Origin: Epiperipatus broadwayi
Taxonomy: Eukaryota; Onychophora; Udeonychophora; Euonychophora; Peripatidae
Direction: 5' to 3'
Assembly: GCA_028023455.1 (NCBI GenBank)
Contig: JAQFVV010006452.1
Coordinates: 362,501 to 426,500, forward strand
Length of the DNA: 64,000 nucleotides
Shown here one piece after another: positions 45,731 to 57,474 of the stretch. Under the pieces are notes generated by a model, which was not told the origin of the DNA, did not search any database, and worked only from the letters and a program-made list of their open reading frames with translations. The translations under genes were made by a program, and so were the position numbers. Positions within the stretch are counted from its first letter, which is position 1. Each line of letters begins with the position of its first letter.

Positions 45731-45782
45731 ATTTTTATTGATATTGAAAAAATAAATATTAATAATTTAGATGTTAGAAACA

Positions 45783-46027
45783 ACTATAACACATATGACT
45801 AGAATGGATAAATTGATTTCTGCAGAGAGAGAAAAAACTTTTTATTAAAATTTTAGATATGTTCTATTCCTAGTGATGTATTGAGATTTCATTATTACTC
45901 ACCCACTATAACACATATGACTAGAATGGATAAATTGATTTCTGCAGAGAGAGAAAAAAACTTTTTATTAAAATTTTAGATATGTTCTATTCCTAGTGAT
46001 GTATTGAGATTTAATTATTACTCACCC
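45783..46027 (+). repeat. Tandem duplication, 2 x about 122 bp
   Basis: ACTATAACACATATGACTAG...ATTACTCACCC occurs at 45783 and again at 45905, differing only by an A-run length and one or two bases. It lies about 50 bp from the previous tandem pair. Confidence 0.9.
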
Positions 46028-46939
46028 ACCTATAAGGCTAAGAAGAAGAAAAGTGCACTTTGGGTGTGTGTAGCATTTAGCAGTCTCTAAGACTCAAAAG
46101 AGAGCAAGGCATATATTTGATTTTTGGTGTGTTGCGAGCAATTTAATAGAAGTCAAGGTAAGGTAATTCTAGTGTTCATGATTCATCTTATATTTTAATG
46201 TCCTATGATTAAATATTTATAAATTCTAAAGTTGAAACCCTATGCATTCTTTATAGTAGTCAGTGTCAAACAAATCTTTGTGTATTATAGACATATGTAT
46301 TTTGTAATATAAAAATAACTAAAAAAATAAATAAAAGCAAAATGTTTTGTAGTAAGCAAACAAGTGAGAAATGAAAAGTTATACTTCCTTATTGTTTCAT
46401 TTTAAAGGGAAGAAATTTGTTATTATAACAAATCCAGTCATAGCTCAGATTAGTTATGGGAAAAAATTGTTTAATAAAAACTCATATAAACTGACTAAAT
46501 AATATATAAATTCCGTATGTGTGTGTGCATGTAGATATGTGTCACTTGAATAAACTGTCTAAAAAGTTTTAAAATAAGTTTATGCATTCAGTCATTGATT
46601 AAACATTTACTTTATAATATGTAAGAAACCTAATAATAAATTGCATTGTAAAAGACAGAAATTTTTTTTACGTGACAAGAAATTTAAATTGCATAATTTA
46701 AACAAATATGAACCATTTTGAGTCTTTTGTATTTGCCTTTTTTGAATAGAATTTTAAATAAAATTTTCCACATTTTTATATTAAATTTCATGGAAATTTA
46801 AAAACAATTATAAAATTTTGGAGTTGATAACATTTTAAAAGTTGTCATTTAAAGTTTAAATGTTTGCAATATTTTTTCTTTCTTTCTACCTAGTTAGTGG
46901 CTAATGCAAATAAAAAGAGAAAAAAAACTTTTTTTTTAT
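46028..46939. other. AT-rich stretch, nothing recognised
   Basis: No gene or repeat identified. Confidence 0.45.
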
Positions 46940-47129
46940 TTCGATCATTTATGTATCAAATCATAATATAATATGTGTAAATTTGTTTCCATAACATGTT
47001 GTGAAGGCAATAAAGAAAATGTTTTCCAAAAACATCTTATTGTAAAGAAAGAAATGTCAGTCCTTGTGACTAGCTGATCTCAAATCCAGAGTTTGGAAAA
47101 CGTTGTTTAACAACATCAAAGAAATATAA

Positions 47130-47546
47130 ATATAGGGGACTTGAATTCAGACTTTCAAGCCACTCCACTATCCTCCCTACCTATACTACTGATACATATG
47201 CCACACACATGTAGAACATATAAATAATCACAAATATATATATTTCATGCTAAACCAACACTCATCACTTGGTCCAGATTACCATCTCTCATACATATAT
47301 GTAATCAGTGCTCAGTTTATATTAAGATAGCAAATCCTCACACTTTAATGGACAGGCTTCAATCTACTCCAACCTCCAACTCTTCAGCCATCCATACCAT
47401 TGAAAAATTTGCATCAGCATGGAATTTGGCAATTCTATCATCAGATTTTTAATGGTAAGGATGGCTAAAGAGTTGGAGGTTGGAGTAGGTTGAACTCTGT
47501 CCATTAAGGTGTGAGGATTTGCTATCTTAATATAAAGTGGGCACTG

Positions 47547-47628
<82 letters not shown>

Positions 47629-47837
47629 AGAAATGGTACTTTAGACCAACTGATGAGTGCTGGTTTAACATGAAATACTTATATTGGTGATTATTTATCT
47701 TTTTTGCATGTGTGTGGTCATGTGTATCAGTAGCATGAGATAGTGTGGATAGTGAAGTGGCTTGAAAGTCTGAGTTGAAATCCCCTATATTTACAATTAG
47801 GCTCCAGATTTAAGAATGCCTGTTATTTCAAATCTTA
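47130..47837. mobile_element. F1 palindromic element, long copy
   Basis: TSDs CAAAGAAATATAA lie at 47117-47129 and 47838-47850 (exact). The duplication copy A shows the empty site near 41610-41620. The antisense half (47138-47395) and sense half (47450-47795) pair over most of their length. A (TA)n expansion lies in the sense half (47550-47623). The sense HHR is nearly intact. In the antisense half CTGATGA is GTGATGA. The 3' tail beyond the B box is longer than in other copies. Confidence 0.85.
47645..47688 (+). ncRNA. Hammerhead ribozyme, family F1
   Basis: Stem I ACCAA (47645-47649) with TTGGT (47684-47688). Core CTGATGA (47650-47656) and GAAA (47672-47675). Stem II GTGC with ACAT (3 bp plus a mismatch at the loop). 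Triplet ATA (47681-47683). Same fold as 54-97. Confidence 0.6.
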
Positions 47838-49109
47838 CAAAGAAATATAAGTAAGGTGAAACAAGCAACAAAAGAATTGCAGTCCAGTGCAAGCTAGTTT
47901 ACTCTAGTTTATCTGAAGACTCAACTTAAAAAGGAGTGTTGCAGTGATTCAATGCCAAAGAGACAAACCATTGGTTAAACTGTTTTTCATCATAACTTGG
48001 ATAGCCATGGCTTGATGACTATTTTGAAAGTATTTTTAATATTCCAATTATAACAGTCAGTGTATGATCTTATCTAGGAAAAGACTATCTGCTATGTGTG
48101 GCTAAGCAATGAAAACCACACCAGCTAATATAATCAGAAAATGCAATACAATCCACAAACTAAGACTGAAGTTTTCCAAAACCTACCAATGCCTGCCTAC
48201 CTTAATAATACCATGAAGGAAAAAATTGACATTTCCATAAGAATTACCTAAGACCACCTGAAACTATATCCTATCTCATGTCAACAATGCTGCTGCATTT
48301 CTTCTCTAACATCATGAGTGCCCAAGGGAAAAAATTACCATGTTTGGAGGAATTAATAAAGATAATCATAAATATATTTAAAAAAACAATATCTTCAGAG
48401 AACCAGAATTTGGAACTGTTTTAATATTTCATGTGGTATGATCTTATCATTATAGAAACTATAAGACTTTAAACTTAAGCTTAAACTAAAAATATATTTT
48501 ATTAATATGATATTTAACAAATTATAGTATTAATAGTTGTGAGTATATATACAACAGTTTTATATATTCTTTATTAATAAAATGCTAAGATATTTTTTTA
48601 TTAATCCATTATTTTGTGTTTGCTTCTCAAACTTATTTCAAACATAATGATTATAATATTCAATATGCTTAAAATATTCACAACCCTAAGAAATCATGCA
48701 ATCTACTGAATGGTATGCAGAGATGGCAGTAATTATTTATAAATGATAATGATCAGGTGTTAATAAGTTTTACAAAAGTAAACTTTTCAGTTAAAAGGTT
48801 TGACACCCAGGAGCATCATTATTTTTAATTTTATATTTATTGAAAGTGAAAAACAAAGTACATTTGAGAGGACCAGTACTTATGTTATCATCATCATTTG
48901 GTTAATATTATTTTATATATTTGAACTGAATCATTTTTCTTAAATTTTATTAACCATTCAACTTTCATCTAATATAAATATTTACTCTAAATCAAGATTT
49001 ATGGTACATATTTAAATATCATTAAATGTCTTAATAAATATGCCATTGGTTCCTGGTTCAAACCTGTTTACCATGGAATAAATATTGTTACTATATATAT
49101 AAAATATAA

Positions 49110-49545
49110 TTGAAATTATCCCAAATTCAAATTAAACCAGATTAGTCAGAGGAAATAAACTCTATAATACAACCCTTGGTTGTGGTTTTTTTTTTTTTGC
49201 CAAAAGCAGATTTCTTAAATGCAGAGAACTAAAAACATATAAATAAATATATTTTAGCTATTACCTACAATTCCCAATTGCATCCCACATGCACTTAACA
49301 TTAAAAGAAATTTTAAACAACTTAATTGTTTAAGATTTTAAAATTATATATATTAAAATTTAGGGTGTTTGGAATATAATTGGGAATTGTGGGTAATAGC
49401 TAGCATATATTTATTGATATGTGATTAGTCCTTTGCATTTCAGAAATCTGCTTTTGGCAATGGATACCAATGATTGTGTTATAAATTTTTTTTTTTTGGT
49501 CAGTCTGGTTTAATTTTGAATTTGGGGTAGTTTTAATCATTTTAT
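49110..49545. mobile_element. Palindromic element, arms of about 165 bp
   Basis: Left CCCAAATTCAAATTAAACCAG, TTGCCAAAAGCAGATTTCTT and AGCTATTACCTACAATTCCC are each mirrored at the right (GGGAATTGTGGGTAATAGCT, AAATCTGCTTTTGGCAA, CTGGTTTAATTTTGAATTTG), with poly-T runs at differing positions. Distinct family, with no HHR core and no coding capacity. Confidence 0.8.
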
Positions 49546-52500
49546 TGACTAGGTTAGCTTTAGACTTTAATATATGTATATAAATTGTAACTAAGTTACA
49601 TTGTGCTTATATTTTGGAAAATAACCTTTGTGTGCTTATATATATATATATATTCTAACCTCCCCCCGCGCATCCTCACCCCCAAAATATATTGTTTATA
49701 ACGAATATTCCGGGTTCTAGCTCAGTTAACAAATAAATAAATGAAATATTCAGCATTGATTAAAATGATTACTAGCTCTAATTTCTAAAATACAAATACG
49801 GTTCAATTTTTAAAATGAATTAACAAATATTTACTATTTTCATGAGACATGGGGTGACAATACGGGAAACGAGATAGACTACATTGAGATATTATCCACA
49901 CGATACTACCTCAATGGCATAAGAACACTATTCCCCCTTTTTACTATACCAAATAACTAACTCATAGTATTCTTACGACTTTCTAAGCTCTATTCACTAC
50001 GATTAAAATAATAATCATATCTTAATCTTCTTTATAACAAGAATCTAGCTCAATTAAATAAAATGAAGTAAAATAAAAATAAAATAAAATCTCAGGTTCA
50101 TAAATTGTATTCTAACTGATTTAAAATTACGGTAGTAAAATATGAAAAGGGAATTTTATGTCATAATCTACTACACAGCAACTAATAATAATAAAAATAA
50201 TAATAACAATAATAATATAATATAATCTTATTTCTTCCTAAATGAAATAAATAAATACGTACGTGGTAGTATTTTTAATAATCTGATAACAGAATACGTG
50301 TGGCAACATTAGCATATAATTTAATGTAATATTGTGGCAACCGACTTATGACCAATAAATAATATAAAATTATGATCTTTTAATTTTAACATACCAATAA
50401 ATTCTCAAAAATTATTATAACACTTTTATGTTTACCTTTTGTGCAAAATCTATATGTCTGTTTCAATTATAAATGTATCGTGATTTCATGCATCCATGTG
50501 GAGAAATAACAACGCGGACACAAAACTTTAAAACAAATTTAAAACAAAGTTTATTAACAACATAAATAAATTAACAATATTTTTACATTATGTACATTGG
50601 ATATCCCTTACTCTCCTATCTCAACTTAGTTTACTAGTTTATAAAATTGAAATCAAAATACTATTTATTTTTCCTAGTTAAATCTTATTTTTAAAACGCT
50701 TAAGAAAATACAGTATTATTATTTGATTTATTATTATGGTTAGCTTGTTACAAAATGCATTTCTTATATGCTTATCACAAACACTTTGCATCCCTAATAT
50801 TATTAAAATTATATTTTTTACAAAATTTACATTCGTAGTAAAATTCTACAAAATAACAAATTTTAGTTTTATATTGGTTGTATGGAATCTTACAAAGTCA
50901 AAACATTGTTCTACATTCGGTATTAGGTTTTTATTGTTCATTATCCGATGTTTATTAATCCTAATATTCTCATTCAAGCCTTACTTCGGATGATATAATT
51001 ACAACTATTAACATACCATGCACAAGTATATGTTTATTATACCTTATTGAACTATTTTCTTAATAAATATGCAATACTTATTTTCTAAATATTATTTTAA
51101 CAAAAAATTCATTCAAATTTTATTATCACTTTTAAATACTTGGTTTAGATTTCTTTTCAAAAAATCTTATATTCATTTCCGAATTAATTTTACAATGTAT
51201 TATATGATTCTTTCTCTCTTTATGATATTTTGGACTTTCAATTTTAAAGTTACACAATTTTATACATTCCAGCAAATAAACTATTCTTACACAAACGATA
51301 ACATATCTTCAGTTCTATTTTATTCATTATTTCTTTGAAAATATCTTTCTGACCGATGCAGATTCACAAAATAAGGATAGCGAAGATAGATGCATAGGAT
51401 CAAAATATAACTAGAATATTACTCGTCATAAACCTTGACAATCATGGCACAGTGAATTAAAAGACACTATAGAGGAGTGACCTTTACCTGTCTACCAACC
51501 TCTATTATAGGAACGATGCTAAAGCTATTTCTTCAGCTTTATTATAACATCAAAAAGTTTAAAAATATGCAAAAACACTGTCCAAACTATATGTGTTCAG
51601 TCATAGGGCTTAGTTAACTATACTGAAATCACACAAAACTAAATATGATCCAAATCCTTTATTTTCCTATTTCTTAAAAAAAAACATCATCTTGGTTTCC
51701 TCTCCACTAGTACTTCCAAGTCACTATCCGATCTTATTTCTCAAGATTTTTCTATACTGTACATCGACAAATACATATCTGCATTACTAACAATAATAAA
51801 ATTCATTTATTTTAAAACTATTCCACTGTTCTATAAGAAAATCTTTTTACTACTTTCCTCCATATATTTAATCATATACAAACTATTTAAATATCTGAAT
51901 ACTTTATCACATGAAAGTTCAAAAGAATCACACAATTGTTCTGTTAAATTATATTATTAATATACTTTAAATAAATTATTGCATGCATATTCCGAATTAC
52001 TCCTATCTCATTATATGTTAAAAAATGTTGTATAAAATGTGTACATATAATTTAAACTTTCACACTTCATTCTTAATCAATAGATGATCTAAAAAAAATA
52101 CATTATGCATTATAAATAAATATCAAAATTACCAAACGATCTTTATCTTCTCGATCGCGTTCCGTAGGCTTCACCATCCATTTGATTCTTGTAGATATAA
52201 GACTCACATACATACACTTTATTTTTAAACAATATTTCTATAATTTTATCAAGCTATTATATTTAAATCTCAATATTACTAAATTTATGTTTATATGTTT
52301 TCCCTAATCTCACATAACATTTTATATTTAAAATAAATTAGTAAAAAATATTTAAACTATATTTACTGTACTTCTTTATCAAACTTTCTTGAAAACCGTT
52401 CATATTAAAGCTAAAAAAAAATGTTTATTATTTCTTCTTCAGTCACTTAATGTTCTATTTTAAGGCAAAACAATTATTGCTCTGTTTAATAAATATTCAT

Positions 52501-52639
52501 AGATGACAATCCTTGGTTTTTTATAATATTTAATACAATTATTAATTATGATATTAGTTAATCCCGTAAAGAAAACGTCTACATATTCTCTTTTAATATT
52601 TTCTGCTAAGATTTTCCCGCGCGACTTTTATGATGCATC
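49546..52639. other. Unassigned AT-rich region
   Basis: Slightly higher in C on the plus strand than its neighbours. The plus-strand frames at 50736-50993 and 51069-51338 are hydrophobic Phe/Ile/Leu-rich and look like chance in T-rich DNA. A CCCCCCGCGC block is near 49662-49672. I could not identify an element, though the altered base composition suggests one old insertion of several kb. Confidence 0.35.
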
Positions 52640-53165
52640 TTCTAGGTACTTTTATTTAAATATTCAGTAAATTTTTTCTGTCTCCATGGATCCATTTTAT
52701 TAAGTATATTAGATTTATATTTTCCAATTTCTCTTAGAGAAAGTTTTTCTGTTCTTTTTTTCATAAAAAAAAATAATGACTCTTTCATATTATTATTCGG
52801 TAAATTTTCCTTTCTTTTAAAGTTCTGGTAACTATATACTTTGTAATGTTTCCTTTAAAAAGGACAAACATTTTTTTTCTCATTATAACTTTTACATAAT
52901 TCTTTATAATATACAGCATCTTAATTTTTTTTCATAGAGAAGAATAAAAAAAAACTTTAGAGTAGCCTTATAAATTTGTGCGTCATAATTTTTTCCTGAC
53001 GGCAAATAACTTCTCTTTTAAGTTTTCGTATAGCGTCCTAATTATATTCCTCTGAGTTACAATAATAAGTTTTTGGTTGAGCATAAATAAAGCTGTATCA
53101 AGGTACTTTACAAATATTTTTCCTTTAGCAATATTTTTAGGTATTTTTTCCTTTAGTACTTCCAT
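52640..53165 (-). pseudogene. Unrecognised coding-like relic
   Basis: Minus strand from 53165: a 60-codon frame, MEVLKEKIPKNIAKGKIF to LYENLKEKLFAVRKKL, then after breaks a 50-residue piece with SLREIGKYKSNILNKMDPWR and QKKFTEYLNKS near 52650-52800. The composition is protein-like (charged, mixed) unlike nearby chance frames. Upstream on the same strand (53330-53470) the sequence is less AT-rich, with ATTGG/CCAAT. Family unknown. It may be the start of a host exon or an old mobile-element gene. Confidence 0.25.
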
Positions 53166-55290
53166 TTTTACTGCAAGGTTTTTGGCTAAACTTGAATAAA
53201 ATCACTGGCAAGAAAACTTTTAAAATTAGCCCTTCATGTAAAGGCAGTCAAAATATTATATGTTAAAAAAAACTTTTTTAAAAATAAATACAAAATTTTA
53301 AAATTATATCACTTTTCTAGCTTACGGTCTTATCCAGCTAAAAAATATGTTACTCCCTCCTTCACTTACACATTACTTTCTCCCACTTCGTCTAATTCTT
53401 ATATTTTGTCTGCTGAATTACCTCCGTTGATTGGTTAATGACTTTTAGCGCGAACAAATTTACACATTTTAGTTTTATAATATATTAAACCCTTTAAAAT
53501 AAAGAATTTATGACGTCATGTCTTAAATATTACTTAGAATAGTATTTTTAAATTCAATTATAGTTTTATCAAAATCATTTAAACTTTAAAAACAATTATT
53601 AAAACAATATTTAATATTTCAACTTTTACTTTAACGATCGATAGCAATTATATTTAGTTTCATAATTCACAAACTTTATTATTATTCTAACAAGCGTGTG
53701 TGTGAAGGTATATAATATACAGTCACATGATTACTAACTTTATCAGATGATTTTTTAATTTACGTCTCGGTCTAAATTACCAAAACTGATATATTTTATA
53801 AAAAATTTGGAAAATAATTTAAACTTGTAGAACTAAATATAATTCTCACCATCCTAAAGTTTATTTTAAAATATATTAGATTAAATTTGACTATTAATTA
53901 TAATTATAATATTACATATAGCATTTATTTAATTTATTAGTTTTAAAATATTATACTCGAATTATTAATATACTTTTAACTATTTATAGCTGTGTTATTT
54001 TATATGGCCAGCTTTTACAACCATAAGCAAGGATATAATTAAGCTTTATTTAACTGTTTTCTTTTAAAATAATCCATTACACTTTTATATACCAGGTATT
54101 TTCAGCCTTAAATTGTACTATAAAATCTAATTGATCCTACTATTATTAATATATCATACAAACATATCTTAAAATTTAAAATTTTTTAGCAATTGACCAT
54201 TCTACCCTATTATGACCTATAGATAAGGGCACAATATATATATACACAAGATGAAAATAAATAAGCAAGGAATGAAATATACAAGCACAGAAAATAAGTA
54301 ATTTAGTTAGTTATTTCTTTAATTAATGTGTTCCCAAAAATTTATAAATAAAGCAAAAATATTTTACAGGTAAATGAAGTTAATAATATGCAAGGAAGTT
54401 AAGTGGCTTTCTCTCTCTCTCTTATTCTTATTGGAAGAAATAGAAAAAAAAAAATTAACTATTAAATCAAAAATTATACAGGCATTGCCAATTTTTATTT
54501 TAATTCCTTTGATTTATTGAAAGTCATGAAAATATTCATTATATTCAATATTCTTTTAATATGGAGAACTAGACTGAAGCAAATATCACATCAGCTCTTA
54601 TCCTCAATACATTGTCCAGTGTCTTCTCCATTAACTATGAGAAGCTGCTAGAAAGAAAAAAACACACACTTGCAGATAAATTGCTAAGAAAGCTTTTTAG
54701 TTCCAGCAAAATAAAATACTAACACTATGTGTAACTATATTCAGTGTTTGAATGATAATAATTAAAAGAGGAAAAATATTCAAAGGAAGATGAAATACTT
54801 TCAAAAAACAATGGTAAGATACTTTAAAGGAAAGAAATTTAATATCTTATATTGTTTTTGAAAATTCAAGACAAATAAATAAAAGATATAATGAACTATA
54901 AAAGAATATAGAATGATAAACTGAAAGTTGAGATTGTCAAGTAAAGCAATATATTTTGTTCATGAATGAAATTATTTTAATGTTAATTTTGTGTGACACT
55001 TTATGGAAACACTTCTAATAAATTTATAAATTGCAAGTAATATTGATTTTAGAAATCAATAAAAAATATTTGTAAAAATCCTATAAAACATCACTACACT
55101 CCAACTAACACATTACTGCTGAACCAACATATTCTTTATTTTGCACAGTGTGCTATCTAATATAAACTTCAATAACTAATAGATGTCAGATGATATTGAT
55201 TAATAAATCCCTACCAATCCAGCTTTATCCAAAATCCTCAGATTAGTGTGTAGCTTATGTTTTAATTAGAAAGTTTGGGATCTTGAAAAA
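53166..55290. other. AT-rich stretch, nothing recognised
   Basis: About 2.1 kb. The part at 53330-53470 is the least AT-rich and might be regulatory. Nothing else was noticed. Confidence 0.4.
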
Positions 55291-55309
55291 ATGCACTTCA
55301 ACTTTTTCA

Positions 55310-55400
55310 AATTTGATGCATTATTCCATGAACTAATACACTCACTGGTGAGAGCCAAAACCTAGAAACTAATATGAAGATTTTGTGTAGAATAATAATG
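55310..55400 (+). mobile_element. F3 relic fragment
   Basis: CTCACTGGTGAGAGCCAAAA, CCTAGAAACTAATATGAAGA and TTTTGTGTAGAA can be laid on the F3 sequence around CTGATGA...GAAACTAGTCTGGGGAT, with substitutions in the core. No activity expected. Confidence 0.4.
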
Positions 55401-56170
55401 GATAATGATTTATTATGCCCTATTATATAGCATCTATTACTTATTAAAGCTTGGGCATAGCCTTGGTAAAAGAAAAAAGTATGCTACTGAAAAAAACATG
55501 TATAAAGTCTATAAGCTATTTGTGTTATTTTATTTTATTCAGAAATATATATAATACAGGAATTATTTTTGAATTTGTCAGAAATATTTTTTTTTAAAAA
55601 AGAATGTCATTACCACAATTGTCTAGATAAATCATTTTTAAATGTATAAATAACTTATTAGGTCACACTTTAAATGATATATTTTTCACAAATGAGATAG
55701 ATTTGTAGCAGGTTGTTTGTTGGTGTGAAACAAAATGTAAATATTTCCCATTATGTTACCAATATTTCTTATTTGATTTATGTTTCAATATCATTTTGTT
55801 TTTCAAAAACAAAGAATTGTTGAAATTAAAATAATAATATCACTAGACTAACTAAAATTAAATTAAAGTGGAGCGAATAGTAGTACATCTTAATACTATT
55901 TATTTATATGTCATAGTTCTATTAAAGTAATGAAATACTTTAGACTTCATAATAAGCAGTGGAAGTAATGGAATAAATAATTTACAAACTTTGGGTTCTG
56001 AGACTGCCTTTAATGCATAGTTACTGTCTATTTAATTATATTTAATTACTGCTCTAATTAAAACATTATTTGATTAAAATTAAACATAATATCAAATTGA
56101 TGAAGAGATATTTTCTAAAAAATCTTCAAAGAAATGCAAAATATTTTTAACACACAAAACTATTTTTTTA
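55401..56170. other. AT-rich stretch, nothing recognised
   Basis: No gene or repeat identified. Confidence 0.45.
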
Positions 56171-56171
56171 A

Positions 56172-56335
56172 ATAGAGGGATTTGAACTCAGCATTTTTCA
56201 GTCTGTTCATCCTCCATACTATCTCAAGAAACCGATCACATGACCACACACATGCAAAAAAGATACACGATCCCCAATATACACATTTCGTGCAGAACCA
56301 GCACTCATTAGTTGCTATACTGTCATGCATATAAA
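56172..56335 (-). mobile_element. F1 element, antisense half only
   Basis: Begins with the inverted B box GGGATTTGAACTCAG, then CACATGACCACACACATGCA, then the inverted HHR. On the minus strand stem II is perfect (GTGC/GCAC) and GAAA is present, but CTGATGA has become CTAATGA, losing G5. The element is followed at once by a tRNA-SINE-like sequence. Confidence 0.75.
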
Positions 56336-56340
56336 AAATA

Positions 56341-56445
56341 AGTCGTCAGGCGTTGTTAGCCGGGAGGTCATCGCATCCTCCTTGCAAGCAAGTAGTTGGT
56401 TGCAGACGGTTGTGGGTTCGCGTCCCGGCCGATGCTATGACATAT
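56341..56445 (+). mobile_element. tRNA-derived SINE-like sequence
   Basis: A-box-like TTAGCCGGGAGGTC, an anticodon-arm-like CCTTGCAAGCAAG, B box GGGTTCGCGTCCCGG, then CGATGCTATGACATATG and an (AAT)n tail. The same sequence, diverged, is at 62815-62921. It is distinct from F1: more GC-rich, with no HHR. It is not a functional tRNA because the stems do not close properly. Confidence 0.7.
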
Positions 56446-57437
56446 GAGAAAATAATAATAATAATTTTACTTCTTAAATATTTATGACATATTTCAAAAA
56501 AAATATTTTTGCATGTGAATGATTTGTTTTTGTTTTGTTTTGTTTTTTATTTATAAGTATTAATAAAAATTTGTTATAATGAGATTATTTTTTTAAAAAT
56601 TTTTTTTTTATAACAATAATTCCATTTACAAGGAAAAAAAAATCTGTTTTTCTAATTCAATTGAATATAATACTAAAACAACTTAAATATTTGTTTTAAT
56701 TTGAAAACAAAAATCATGTTAAAACATGAAATAAATGCAGCAGACCACAAATATAAACTTTTAACAAAGAATTGTTTTACTTAACTAAAAATATCATTCA
56801 CGCAAGCACACATGACAGTAAAATAACAAAAAATGTTCAGTATAGTTAAAAATATATACATATTAATGCTGAGATATGAGTTTAAGAAATTTCAAGTTTC
56901 ATGATTAGAAAATTATTGGATTTATATGTAGCATGACACAAACACACATTATATCGTATTTATTTTATTTATTTTGGGTAAAATTTTGAATAGTTGTTAT
57001 TAATGTCTTTAATTTGTTACTCTTTCAGGTGGCATTAATGGTTATCTATAAATAAATAAACAAAGGGCTTATTTTTCAGAGATTCAATAAGACGTTTAAG
57101 CTTTAAAATGGCATCATTTGGGCTATAATTTATAGAAGTTTAAAGCTCATCATTCTGCTGAACCATGCAAAATCATGGCTTTTTAAAAAAAATGAAAAAG
57201 ACATATATTTTTTTAATTTAAAAATTATTATCTAACATTGAAATCTTTAAATATTTTTAATTGCTTTTTTGTTATGGCTCTCTTTCTCAAATACACGCAA
57301 AACTATTTTTGTAATCACTACATGCAGTTTAAAATCCTAAACTGTCGGATTTTTATTTAGCTTCTTTTTGTACGATCCATAAAATATAGTCCTCAGTTGT
57401 CTAACAATAAATCTGAGGGAAAAATTTAATGAAATTT
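56446..57437. other. AT-rich stretch, nothing recognised
   Basis: GTTTTGTTTTGTTTT run near 56530. Nothing else. Confidence 0.45.
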
Positions 57438-57474
57438 TATAATATTGAATTTAATACACTGTATAGGCTTACAC

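Larger units (their letters stand above)
46940..49090 (+). repeat. Diverged segmental duplication, copy B
   Basis: Partner of 41440-43640. Interrupted at 47130-47837 by an F1 element absent from copy A. It lacks the F2 array found in copy A. Confidence 0.8.

Noticed and set aside
50736-51338. Two hydrophobic plus-strand frames of 85 and 89 codons as membrane proteins
   Set aside because: Phe/Ile/Leu-rich translation of T-rich DNA, no start context or family resemblance.
56341-56445. Functional tRNA gene
   Set aside because: A- and B-box-like blocks are present but the acceptor and T stems do not close together, and there is a SINE-like (AAT)n tail.
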